Below, piece by piece: positions 54,168 to 63,590 of a stretch of 64,000 bases of DNA. Positions within the stretch are counted from its first letter, which is position 1, and the number at the start of each line of letters is the position of its first letter. This stretch comes from Crambe crambe (lineage: Eukaryota; Porifera; Demospongiae; Poecilosclerida; Crambeidae), in the NCBI GenBank assembly GCA_963924555.1, contig OZ004582.1, positions 8,713,927 to 8,777,926 on the forward strand, written 5' to 3'. The position numbers and the translations under genes were made by a program. The notes under the pieces are model-generated. The model saw only the letters and a list, made by a program, of their open reading frames with translations, did not search any database and was not told where the DNA came from.

Positions 54168-54549
54168 CTGTGAGGAGAGAGAGGGAGGGAAGGAGGGAGG
54201 AGATTATGTCAATCTCTCGATAAATTAATTGATGTATGGTGAGCAGGGCGATTTTAAACAGTGGGACAATTTGGAATACTTGAAATTTCTCCTGAGGATA
54301 GAGAAGATTAATCCCACTAAAAGGATTAATCACATGGTAACATTAATAGCAGAGCTGGTAGGAGTAATACCCTCTAATATGTTCCACCCCTTTTTCATCC
54401 ATATTAAGCTCAGGACTAAGTGAATAACAGCATTAGTAGCATTCATGAGCTGGTAGGAGTAACACGTTCCACCCCTTTTTCATCCATATTAAGTCATGTA
54501 GTCCTTACTTAGTCTCCAGTCCCACCCCCTTCTACAGTTTTAGCTAAAC
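54168..54549 (+). other. 5' flank of TRAF-like gene with duplicated upstream block
   Basis: 'gagctggtaggagtaa' followed by 'ttccaccccttttt' and 'catccatattaag' occurs twice (54350-54412 and 54446-54493), a direct duplication of probable promoter DNA. ATTCATGA lies at 54441. Confidence 0.6.
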
Positions 54550-55749
54550 ATGGCTCTTGCAGTTACAGGTTTTGAGTGTGAATTTATTGAACAACCTCCT
54601 GAAGTTTTGCAGTCTTCTTGCCCTATCTGTCTCCTAATCCTCCGAGAGCCTCACCAAGTGACCTGCTGTGGGAAGAGCTTCTGTAGAACATGTATCCAGC
54701 AGATAAAGACAAAGAACAAGCCCTGTCCTACTTGCAACAAGAAGAATGTTTCGAATTTCCCTAATCTTGGCTTACAACAACCCTTGTATGGTTATAAGGT
54801 CTACTGTTCTAATAAAGATGATGGCTGTGATTGGCAAGGTGAGTTGGGGCAGTTAGACAAGCACCTCAACTCGAATCCTGACCAAGATAAGCAAGAAATA
54901 GGCTGTTCTTATACCAAAGTCAAGTGCTTACACTGTAGTGAACTGTATCAGCGACGTTCTATAAAATGCCACCAGATACTCAAATGCTTACTGAGACCAT
55001 TCACCTGTAAAATGTGTAAGGAGTTCGAGTCCACATACGATGACGTGACTAAGAACCATGCACCTTCATGCAAGTGCAGACCTGTGGAGTGTCCTAACAC
55101 ATGTGGAAACATTTTACAACATCATGAGCTTGAAAAGCACCTGTCAAGTGTGTGTTCTTTATCGATGGTCGAGTGTGAGTTTAGCCATGCTGGTTGTGAC
55201 GTTAAGATACACAGGAAAGACCTTCCTTCCCACTTGAGTGAGAGCATGGTCACTCACATGTCTCTACTGGCAAGAGATAATAAGAGACAGAACTCGAAAA
55301 TTACATCATTGGCCAGAGAACAGCATTTACAAATTACTCAACTAGTTCGAGAGAATGAAAATCAGAGTGTAGAAATAAAGAAGTTGAAGTCAGAGTTAGA
55401 ATTAACGAGATCATTCATCTCACGTGTACCTCCTATTGACTTTAAATTAAGATTAGGGGAATCCTCTCAGCCATTTTATAGCCACATTGGTGGCTACAAA
55501 CTAAAACTGACTATAGAAAAAGAAACATTTTGGGATGGTTTTGTCATCACTATGTTAGAAAGTGAATTTGAAGTGAAGTCCCCATACAATCTCTCAATCA
55601 CTGCAATGGTTATGGATCAAGTCAACGATGAAGACCACAGGACTTGCAATGTAAAGCTTTCCTCCCCTTCTAAGACTGCAAGTATAAGTATATTTGATAT
55701 GAAGGATGGTTATTTTATGATCAGGATAACTGATATTGCAATTGAGTAG
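54550..55749 (+). CDS. TRAF-like gene, divergent MATH-like end (upstream of visible ANAPC5 exons)
   Basis: 399 residues from ATG 54550 ([12 protein letters not shown]). RING, TRAF zinc fingers, a coiled coil of about 65 residues (KITSLAREQHLQITQLVREN) and a MATH-like end with [20 protein letters not shown] and MKDGYFMIRITDIAIE. The N-terminal half matches the 49260 gene best, but the C-terminal 60 residues and about 250 bp of 3' flank match the 56931 and 59251 genes almost exactly. The gene is therefore a mosaic, as expected from gene conversion or unequal crossing-over. Confidence 0.9.
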   Translation: MALAVTGFECEFIEQPPEVLQSSCPICLLILREPHQVTCCGKSFCRTCIQQIKTKNKPCPTCNKKNVSNFPNLGLQQPLYGYKVYCSNKDDGCDWQGELGQLDKHLNSNPDQDKQEIGCSYTKVKCLHCSELYQRRSIKCHQILKCLLRPFTCKMCKEFESTYDDVTKNHAPSCKCRPVECPNTCGNILQHHELEKHLSSVCSLSMVECEFSHAGCDVKIHRKDLPSHLSESMVTHMSLLARDNKRQNSKITSLAREQHLQITQLVRENENQSVEIKKLKSELELTRSFISRVPPIDFKLRLGESSQPFYSHIGGYKLKLTIEKETFWDGFVITMLESEFEVKSPYNLSITAMVMDQVNDEDHRTCNVKLSSPSKTASISIFDMKDGYFMIRITDIAIE

Positions 55750-56261
55750 TATACGTATACACACATTATAGTGAGGTAGTTATCATGCAAGGTCTGTACA
55801 TTACACACATAGATATGGATGTATGTCAGTTACTGGCTATGTATTATCATTATCATGCACATCAGTCATTGATGATTATAGTGGTTGCAATATCATGGGG
55901 GTGGGAGTGGACAGGATGTAGATTCCTCCTTCATGTGACTCACATATGCAAAGAGAACTGCTTCCTTCTCTCAGGGTGTATCAGCCATTAATCCAGTCTC
56001 ATTCCCATACATAAGAGAGGGAAGTCTGTGGAGCAAGACTAAAGTTAGTTATCAAAAATTGCCATGTGGAAGTACTGACCTCCACAAAAGTGCATATTTC
56101 ATAAGACACAGATTAGAGAGTGAATCAGAATATTCTCCACTCACGAATCATTTGGAGGGATGGGTCAAAAATAAGAATAGAAAAGTGCCCAGAGAGATTA
56201 GGAGTAAATATTTTGACCACTTGTGAATGATTAATTTTATTCCCTTTGATACTGTCAGATA
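55750..56261 (+). other. 3' flank unit shared between TRAF-like copies
   Basis: From the stop codon to 'atcagccattaatccag' it is almost identical to 58164-58440, 60499-60780 and 62786-63060. The part after 56040 is shared only with 63080-63300. No gene is claimed. Confidence 0.7.
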
Positions 56262-56548
56262 CTAAGACCATGCACCTTCATGCAAGTGCAGACCTGTGTG
56301 TGTGGTTTCCTAACGGATGTGTAAATATTTTATAGCATCAAGAGCTTGAAGAGCACCTGTCAAGTGTGCGTCCTTTATCGATGGTTCAGTGTGAGTTTAG
56401 TCATGCTGGTTGTGCTGTCAAGATACCTTCCTTCTCTTCAACGATTGCAAGTACAGAAATGGTATAAGAGTTTACTAAATATTGGAAGGATGGTTATTAT
56501 ATGATCAGGATAACTGATATTCCAATGGAGTTGCTGTAATTTGTGTGT
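56262..56548 (+). pseudogene. TRAF-like relic: zinc-finger piece joined to MATH end
   Basis: 'accatgcaccttcatgcaag' and 'agagcttgaagagcacctg' come from the third zinc-finger region. The sequence then jumps to the MATH end ('ggatggttattatatgatc', 'aggataactgatattcc'). The coiled coil and most of MATH are deleted, and the frame is broken (gtgtgtgtggtttcc, tatag). An almost identical relic lies at 63301-63590. Confidence 0.8.
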
Positions 56549-56689
56549 TAATAGTTGGGATTATAAAGAATTCTGTCCAAATCATTCGAATAGTACACAC
56601 ATAGCTATGCAATAACTATAGGTCTGAGTACATTACTAGGGCAATATGGAACATTTCACAGCAAGCGAACGAGCAAGTATTCCTATAGC

Positions 56690-56830
56690 TAGGCTCTAAT
56701 GGCTACAAACTTAAAGTGGCGATTGAAAGGAACAATTCTTTCTTTTTTATCTTTACTATGCTAGAAGTAAAGTTTCCGTATAAGCTCTCAACCACTGTAA
56801 TGGTTATTGATCAAGTCAAATTGAAATCCT
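56690..56830 (+). pseudogene. TRAF-like MATH relic
   Basis: 'ggctacaaacttaaagtg', 'actatgctagaagtaaag' and 'gttattgatcaagtcaa' match the middle of the MATH-like domain, with deletions. It sits directly upstream of the 56931 gene. Confidence 0.7.
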
Positions 56831-56930
56831 ACTCCCAAATCCATGGATTGATAAGTCTAGACCAAAATTTACAAATATTAACTAGCATGTGATTTCTTCC
56901 ATATTAGGTTACTTCCTGCCTAGTAAAAAC

Positions 56931-58163
56931 ATGGCGATGGGTTTTGAGTGTGAATTTGTTGAACTACCTCCTGAAGTTTTTCAGTCTTCTTGCCCTATTT
57001 GTCTCATGATCCTCCGAGAACCGTACCAAGTGACCTGCTGTGGGAATAGCTTCTGTAGAGCATGTATCCAGAAGATAAAGACCAAGAACAAGCCCTGTCC
57101 TACTTGCAACAAGGAGAACTTTTCTAATTTCCCCAATCTTGGCCTACAACGACCCTTGTATGGTTTTAAGGTTTACTGTTCTAATAAAGATGAAGGCTGT
57201 GATTGGCAAGGTGAGTTGGGGCAGTTAGATAAGCACCTCAACTTGAATCCTGACAAAGATGAACAAGAAATAGGCTGTGCCTACACCAGAGTCAAGTGCT
57301 TACACTGCAGTGAACTGTATCAGCGATGTTCGATAAAATACCACAAGACTTCAGAATGCTTACTGAGACCATTCAGCTGTGAGATGTGTAATGAGTTCAA
57401 GTCCACATACGATGACGTGACTAAGAACCATGCACCTTCATGCAAGTGCAGACCTGTGGAGTGTCCTAACAGATGTGGAAATACTTTACAACATCAAGAG
57501 CTTGAAGAGCACCTGTCAAGTGTGTGTCCTTTATCAATGGTCGAGTGTGAGTTTAGCCATGCTGGTTGTGATGTCAAGATGCACAGGAAAGACCTTCCTT
57601 CCCACTTGAGTGAGAGCGTGGTCACTCACATGTCTCTACTGGCCAGGGAGAATGAAAGACAGAGCTCGCAAATTGAAAGACAGAGCTTGCAAATTGAAAG
57701 ACAGAACTTGCAAATTGAAAGACAGAGCTTGCAAATTGAAAGCCAGGACTCAGAAATTAAGAGACAGAATAAAGAAATCATTTTGCTGAAGTTGCTGGTT
57801 AGAGGGAAGAAAGAGATGAATCTACAAAAGATCTCATGTGTACCTCCTATTGTTTTTAAATTAAGAACAGGGGAATCCTCTCAGCCATTTTATAGCCACA
57901 TGGGTGGCTACAAACTAAAACTGACTATAGAAAAAAGAGTACTTTGGCATGATTTAGTCATCACTATGTTAGAAAGTGAATTTGAAGTGAAGTCCCCATA
58001 CAATCTCTCAATCACTGCAATGGTTATGGATCAAGTCAACGATGAAGACCACAGGACTTGCAATGTAAAGCTTTCCTCCCCTTCAAAGACTGCAAGTATA
58101 AGTATATTTGATATGAAGGATGGTTATTTTATGATCAGGATAACTGATATTGCAATTGAGTAG
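56931..58163 (+). CDS. TRAF-like gene with heptad-repeat coiled coil
   Basis: 410 residues from ATG 56931 ([14 protein letters not shown]); the frame extends upstream without an [29 protein letters not shown] zinc fingers, then a striking heptad repeat (ERQSSQI, ERQSLQI, ERQNLQI, ERQSLQI, ESQDSEI, KRQNKEI) encoded by a 21-bp tandem repeat at about 57652-57778, then the MATH-like end (TGESSQPFYSHMGGYKLKLT). The coil should give a regular trimeric or longer rod. It is nearly identical from the zinc fingers onward to the 59251 gene, but its first 30 residues differ. Confidence 0.91.
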   Translation: MAMGFECEFVELPPEVFQSSCPICLMILREPYQVTCCGNSFCRACIQKIKTKNKPCPTCNKENFSNFPNLGLQRPLYGFKVYCSNKDEGCDWQGELGQLDKHLNLNPDKDEQEIGCAYTRVKCLHCSELYQRCSIKYHKTSECLLRPFSCEMCNEFKSTYDDVTKNHAPSCKCRPVECPNRCGNTLQHQELEEHLSSVCPLSMVECEFSHAGCDVKMHRKDLPSHLSESVVTHMSLLARENERQSSQIERQSLQIERQNLQIERQSLQIESQDSEIKRQNKEIILLKLLVRGKKEMNLQKISCVPPIVFKLRTGESSQPFYSHMGGYKLKLTIEKRVLWHDLVITMLESEFEVKSPYNLSITAMVMDQVNDEDHRTCNVKLSSPSKTASISIFDMKDGYFMIRITDIAIE

Positions 58164-58479
58164 TATACGTATACACACATTTTAGTTAGGTAGTTATCAT
58201 GCAAGGTCTGTACATTACACACATAGATATGAATGTATGTCAGTTACTGGCTATGTATTATCATTATCATGCACATCAGTCATTGATGATTATAGTGGTT
58301 GCAATATCATGGGGGTGGGAGTGGACAGGATGTAGATTCCTCCTTCATGTGACTCACATATGCAAAGAGAACTGCTTCCTTCTCTCAGGGTGTATCAGCC
58401 ATTAATCCAGTCTCATTCCCATACATAAGAGAGGGAAGTCTGTGGAGCAAGACTAAAGTTAGACTAAAGTTTAGTCACA

Positions 58480-58725
58480 GTGGCTATTGAAGGGAACATA
58501 TTCCTTTTTTTAACCTTCACCATGCTAGAAAGTGAATTTGAAGTGAAGCCCTCATACAACCTCTCAATCACTGCAATGGTTATCGATCAAGTCAACAATA
58601 AAGACCATGAGACTTATAATTTAAAGCTTTCTTATCCTTCAAAGACTGCAGAAATTTATCTCTCCTCAATGTATATGAAGGATGGTTGTTATATGATCAG
58701 GATAACTGACATTACAATTGAATAA
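58480..58725 (+). pseudogene. MATH-like C-terminal half without upstream gene (copy 1)
   Basis: An open frame of 81 residues (GNIFLFLTFTMLESEFEVKP ... RITDITIE) equal to the last two thirds of a MATH-like domain. There is no RING, zinc finger or start of its own. It is preceded by 'tttagtcacag', which could act as a splice acceptor, so use as an alternative 3' exon is not excluded. The identical copy is at 60815-61060. Confidence 0.7.
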
Positions 58726-59250
58726 TAAACACACATACAATAGCTCAAGATGCAAGGCTTGTACATCCACACATAACTAAAAATTTTTAAATATGTGTAT
58801 CAGTTGTTGGTTAAGAAACGTGGGAGTGACACTTCCTGGAAGGCTAATTCAGTATACTTGGGTTTACAAGACACCTCTTCTCTGTCTAGAGAACTTTACA
58901 GTATTCACCGTTATGACTTATGTAACCAAAAAAGGTATTTTGTGCACTTCAGAGAGCCCAACACCATTGAAAGAGTTCTCTGCAAGTTGATTGGGAGAAG
59001 ATCTCTGAGATCAATAATCAGGTTGGTTGAAGGACACCCATGCACACTTATTAAGTATACACGTGTGATGATAAAATGATATAGGTAAATAAAGCCACAG
59101 TTACTTACTTATGGTCTAGTAGAATAGGACTTATCAACCACAGCTAGACATGTGGATAAGTAAAGTTTATAGAGTGATAGTATTCTACTCACAGTGTGAT
59201 GATCAAATCATTGGTCATGTGACATCCGGTATACTTCCCAGTTTTAAAAC

Positions 59251-60498
59251 ATGTCTCTAGATCTGGCAGTGACAGGTTTTAAGTGTGAATTTGTTGAAAA
59301 ACCTCCTGAAGTTTTGCAGTCTTCCTGCCCTATCTGTCTCCTAATCCTCCGAGAGCCGTACCAAGTGACCTGCTGTGGGAATAGCTTCTGTAGAGCATGT
59401 ATCCAGAAGATAAAGACCAAGAACAAGCCCTGTCCTACTTGCAACAAGGAGAACTTTACCGATTACTCTAATCTTGGTCTACAACGACCCTTGTATGGTT
59501 TTAAGGTTTACTGTTCTAATAAAGATGAAGGCTGTGATTGGCAAGGTGAGTTGGGGCAGTTAGATAAGCACCTCAACTTGAATCCTGACAAAGATGAACA
59601 AGAAATAGGCTGTGCCTACACCAGAGTCAAGTGCTTACACTGCAGTGAACTGTATCAGCGATGTTCGATAAAATACCACAAGACTTCAGAATGCTTACTG
59701 AGACCATTCAGCTGTGAGATGTGTAATGAGTTCAAGTCCACATACGATGACGTGACTAAGAACCATGCACTTTCATGCAAGTGCAGACCTGTGGAGTGTC
59801 CTAACAGATGTGGAAACACTTTACAACATCAAGAGCTTGAAGAGCACCTGTCAAGTGTGTGTCCTTTATCAATGGTCGAGTGTGAGTTTAGCCATGCTGG
59901 TTGTGATGTCAAGATGCACAGGAAAGACCTTCCTTCCCACTTGAGTGAGAGCGTGGTCACTCACATGTCTCTACTGGCCAGGGAGAATGAAAGACAGAGC
60001 TCGGAAATTGAAAGACAGAGCTTGCAAATTGAAAGACAGAACTTGCAAATTGAAAGACAGAGCTTGCAAATTGAAAGCCAGGACTCAGAAATCAAGAGAC
60101 AGAATAAAGAAATCATTTTGCTGAAGTTGCTGGTTAGAGGGAAGAAAGAGATGAATCTACAAAAGATCTCATGTGTACCTCCTATTATTTTTAAATTAAG
60201 AACAGGGGAATCCTCTCAGCCATTTTATAGCCACATGGGTGGCTACAAACTAAAACTGACTATAGAAAAAAGAGTACTTTGGCATGATTTAGTCATCACT
60301 ATGTTAGAAAGTGAATTTGAAGTGAAGTCCCCATACAATCTCTCAATCACTGCAATGGTTATCGATCAAGTCAACGATGAAGACCACAGGACTTGCAATG
60401 TAAAGCTTTCCTCCCCTTCAAAGACTGCAAGTATAAGTATATTTGATATGAAGGATGGTTATTTTATGATCAGGATAACTGATATTGCAATTGAGTAG
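59251..60498 (+). CDS. TRAF-like gene with heptad-repeat coiled coil (tandem duplicate)
   Basis: 415 residues from ATG 59251 (MSLDLAVTGFKCEF). [26 protein letters not shown] zinc fingers ([14 protein letters not shown]), six Gln/Arg-rich heptads in the coiled coil (about 59989-60115) and the MATH-like end. It differs from the 56931 gene by only a handful of residues after the RING, and from the 61586 gene by almost none in the first 110 residues. With its upstream flank it forms a unit repeated 2335 bp further on. Confidence 0.92.
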   Translation: MSLDLAVTGFKCEFVEKPPEVLQSSCPICLLILREPYQVTCCGNSFCRACIQKIKTKNKPCPTCNKENFTDYSNLGLQRPLYGFKVYCSNKDEGCDWQGELGQLDKHLNLNPDKDEQEIGCAYTRVKCLHCSELYQRCSIKYHKTSECLLRPFSCEMCNEFKSTYDDVTKNHALSCKCRPVECPNRCGNTLQHQELEEHLSSVCPLSMVECEFSHAGCDVKMHRKDLPSHLSESVVTHMSLLARENERQSSEIERQSLQIERQNLQIERQSLQIESQDSEIKRQNKEIILLKLLVRGKKEMNLQKISCVPPIIFKLRTGESSQPFYSHMGGYKLKLTIEKRVLWHDLVITMLESEFEVKSPYNLSITAMVIDQVNDEDHRTCNVKLSSPSKTASISIFDMKDGYFMIRITDIAIE

Positions 60499-60814
60499 TA
60501 TACGTATACACACATTATAGTGAGGTAGTTATCATGCAAGGTCTGTACATTACACACATAGATATGGATGTATGTCAGTTACTGGTTATGTATTATCATT
60601 ATCATGCACATCAGTCATTGATGATTATAGTGGTTGCAATATCATGGGGGTGGGAGTGGACAGGATGTAGATTCCTCCTTCATGTGACTCACATATGCAA
60701 AGAGAACTGCTTCCTTCTCTCAGGGTGTATCAGCCATTAATCCAGTCTCATTCCCATACATAAGAGAGGGAAGTCTGTGGAGCAAGACTAAAGTTAGACT
60801 AAAGTTTAGTCACA

Positions 60815-61060
60815 GTGGCTATTGAAGGGAACATATTCCTTTTTTTAACCTTCACCATGCTAGAAAGTGAATTTGAAGTGAAGCCCTCATACAACCTCTC
60901 AATCACTGCAATGGTTATCGATCAAGTCAACAATAAAGACCATGAGACTTATAATTTAAAGCTTTCTTATCCTTCAAAGACTGCAGAAATTTATCTCTCC
61001 TCAATGTATATGAAGGATGGTTGTTATATGATCAGGATAACTGACATTACAATTGAATAA
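60815..61060 (+). pseudogene. MATH-like C-terminal half without upstream gene (copy 2)
   Basis: Identical in translation to 58480-58725, 2335 bp away, and carried along by the tandem duplication. Confidence 0.7.
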
Positions 61061-61585
61061 TAAACACACATACAATAGCTCAAGATGCAAGGCTTGTACA
61101 TCCACACATAACTAAAAATTTTTAAATATGTGTATCAGTTGTTGGTTAAGAAACGTGGGAGTGACACTTCCTGGAAGGCTAATTCAGTATACTTGGGTTT
61201 ACAAGACACCTCTTCTCTGTCTAGAGAACTTTACAGTATTCACCGTTATGACTTATGTAACCAAAAAAGGTATTTTGTGCACTTCAGAGAGCCCAACACC
61301 ATTGAAAGAGTTCTCTGCAAGTTGATTGGGAGAAGATCTCTGAGATCAATAATCAGGTTGGTTGAAGGACACCCATGCACACTTATTAAGTATACACGTG
61401 TGATGATAAAATGATATAGGTAAATAAAGCCACAGTTACTTACTTATGGTCTAGTAGAATAGGACTTATCAACCACAGCTAGACATGTGGATAAGTAAAG
61501 TTTATAGAGTGATAGTATTCTACTCACAGTGTGATGATCAAATCATTGGTCATGTGACATCCGGTATACTTCCCAGTTTTAAAAC

Positions 61586-62785
61586 ATGTCTCTAGATCTG
61601 GCAGTGACAGGTTTTAAGTGTGAATTTGTTGAAAAACCTCCTGAAGTTTTGCAGTCTTCCTGCCCTATCTGTCTCCTAATCCTCCGAGAGCCGTACCAAG
61701 TGACCTGCTGTGGGAATAGCTTCTGTAGAGCATGTATCCAGAAGATAAAGACCAAGAACAAGCCCTGTCCTACTTGCAACAAGGAGAACTTTACCGATTA
61801 CTCTAATCTTGGTCTACAACGACCCTTGTATGGTTTTAAGGTTTACTGTTCTAATAAAGATGAAGGCTGTGATTGGCAAGGTGAGTTGGGGCAGTTAGAC
61901 AAGCACCTCAACTTGAATCCTGACAAAGATAAGCAAGAAATAGGCTGTGCTTATACCAAAGTCAAGTGCTTACACTGTAGTGAACTGTATCAGCGATGTT
62001 CGATAAAACGTCATCAGACTTCAGAATGCTTACTGAGACCATTCAGCTGTGAGATGTGTAAGGAGTTCAAGTCCACATACGATGACGTGACTAAGAACCA
62101 TGCACTTTCATGCAAGTGCAGACCTGTGGAGTGTCCTAACACATGTGGAAACACTTTACTACATCAAGAGCTTGAAGAGCACCTGTCAAGTGTGTGTCCC
62201 TTGTCGATGGTTGAGTGTGAGTTTAGCCATGCTGGTTGTGATGTCAAGATGCACAGGAAAGACTTTCCTTCCCACTTGAGTGAGAGCATGGTCACTCACA
62301 TGTCTCTACTGGCCAGGGAGAATAAAAGACAGAGCTTGCAAATTGAAAGCCAGGACTCAGAAATCAAGAGACAGAATAAAGAAATCATTTTGCTGAAGTC
62401 ATCGATTGCTTTGCTGGTTAGAGGGAAGAAAGAGATGAATCTACAAAAGATCTCACGTGTACCTCCTATTGTTGTTAAATTAAGATTAGGGGAATTCTCT
62501 CAGCCATTTTATAGCCACATTGGTGGCTACAAACTCTTACTGACTATAGAAAAAAGAGGACTTTGGCATCATTTAGTCATCACTATGTTAGAAAGTGAAT
62601 TTGAAGTGAAGTCCCCATACAATCTCTCAATCACTGCAATGGTTATCGATCAAGTCAGCAATAAAGACCACAAGACTCGCAATGTAAAGGTTTCCTATTC
62701 TTCAAAGACTGCAAGTATAATTTCCCCACAGTATATGAAGGATGGTTATTTTATGATCAGGATAACTGATATTGCAATTGAGTAG
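61586..62785 (+). CDS. TRAF-like gene, third tandem copy with shortened coiled coil
   Basis: 399 residues from ATG 61586, the same first 110 residues as the 59251 gene. The coiled coil has only three of the heptads (KRQSLQI, ESQDSEI, KRQNKEI) but carries an extra SSIAL. The MATH-like part is different again ([40 protein letters not shown]). The zinc-finger half carries variants seen in other copies (CPNTCGN, KRHQTSEC). It shows directly how heptad loss and MATH replacement create a new version within a recent duplicate. Confidence 0.92.
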   Translation: MSLDLAVTGFKCEFVEKPPEVLQSSCPICLLILREPYQVTCCGNSFCRACIQKIKTKNKPCPTCNKENFTDYSNLGLQRPLYGFKVYCSNKDEGCDWQGELGQLDKHLNLNPDKDKQEIGCAYTKVKCLHCSELYQRCSIKRHQTSECLLRPFSCEMCKEFKSTYDDVTKNHALSCKCRPVECPNTCGNTLLHQELEEHLSSVCPLSMVECEFSHAGCDVKMHRKDFPSHLSESMVTHMSLLARENKRQSLQIESQDSEIKRQNKEIILLKSSIALLVRGKKEMNLQKISRVPPIVVKLRLGEFSQPFYSHIGGYKLLLTIEKRGLWHHLVITMLESEFEVKSPYNLSITAMVIDQVSNKDHKTRNVKVSYSSKTASIISPQYMKDGYFMIRITDIAIE

Positions 62786-63300
62786 TATATGTATACACAC
62801 ATTATAGTAGGTAGTTATCATGCAAGGGCTGTACATTACACACATAGATATGGATGTATGTCAGTTACTGGTTATGTATTATCATTATCATGCACATCAG
62901 TCATTGATGATTATAGTGGTTGCAATATCATGGGGGTGGGAGTGGACAGGATGTAGATTCCTCCTTCATGTGACTCACATATGCAAAGAGAACTGCTTCC
63001 TTCTCTCAGGGTGTATCAGCCATTAATCCAGTCTCATTCCCATACATAAGAGAGGGAAGTCTGTGGAGCAAGACTAAAGTTAGTTATCTCTATCATCAAA
63101 AATTGCCATGTGGAAGTACTGACCTCCACAAAAGTGCATATTTCATAAGACACAGATTAGAGAGTGAATCAGAATATTCTCCACTCATGAATCATTTGGA
63201 GGGATGGGTCAAAAATAAGAATAGAAAAGTGCCCAGAGAGATTAGGAATAAATATTTTGACCACTTGTGAATGATTAATTTTATTCCCTTTGATACTGTC
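62786..63300 (+). other. 3' flank unit shared between TRAF-like copies
   Basis: Matches 55750-56261 along its length (including the stretch after 'gtggagcaagactaaagtt'), not the flanks of the two nearer copies, which carry the MATH half at that point instead. Confidence 0.7.
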
Positions 63301-63590
63301 AGATACTAAGACCATGCACCTTCATGCAAGTGCAGACCTGTGTGTGTGGTTTCCTAACGGATGTGTAAATATTTTATAGCATCAAGAGCTTGAAGAGCAC
63401 CTGTCAAGTGTGCGTCCTTTATCGATGGTTCAGTGTGAGTTTAGTCATGCTGGTTGTGCTGTCAAGATACCTTCCTTCTCTTCAACGATTGCAAGTACAG
63501 AAATGGTATAAGAGTTTACTAAATATTGGAAGGATGGTTATTATATGATCAGGATAACTGATATTCCAATGGAGTTGCTGTAATTTGTGG
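63301..63590 (+). pseudogene. TRAF-like relic, second copy of the zinc-finger/MATH deletion product
   Basis: Same deletion structure and same broken frame as 56262-56548. It then joins a coiled-coil segment at 63591. Confidence 0.8.

Noticed and set aside
55785..55991. 68-residue frame MQGLYITHIDMDV... seen four times
   Set aside because: It lies in the duplicated 3' flank, has no family resemblance and is kept only by recent duplication.
58795..59079. 94-residue frame repeated at 61130-61414
   Set aside because: No ATG start (GTG), no recognisable domain; identical only because the whole block was duplicated.
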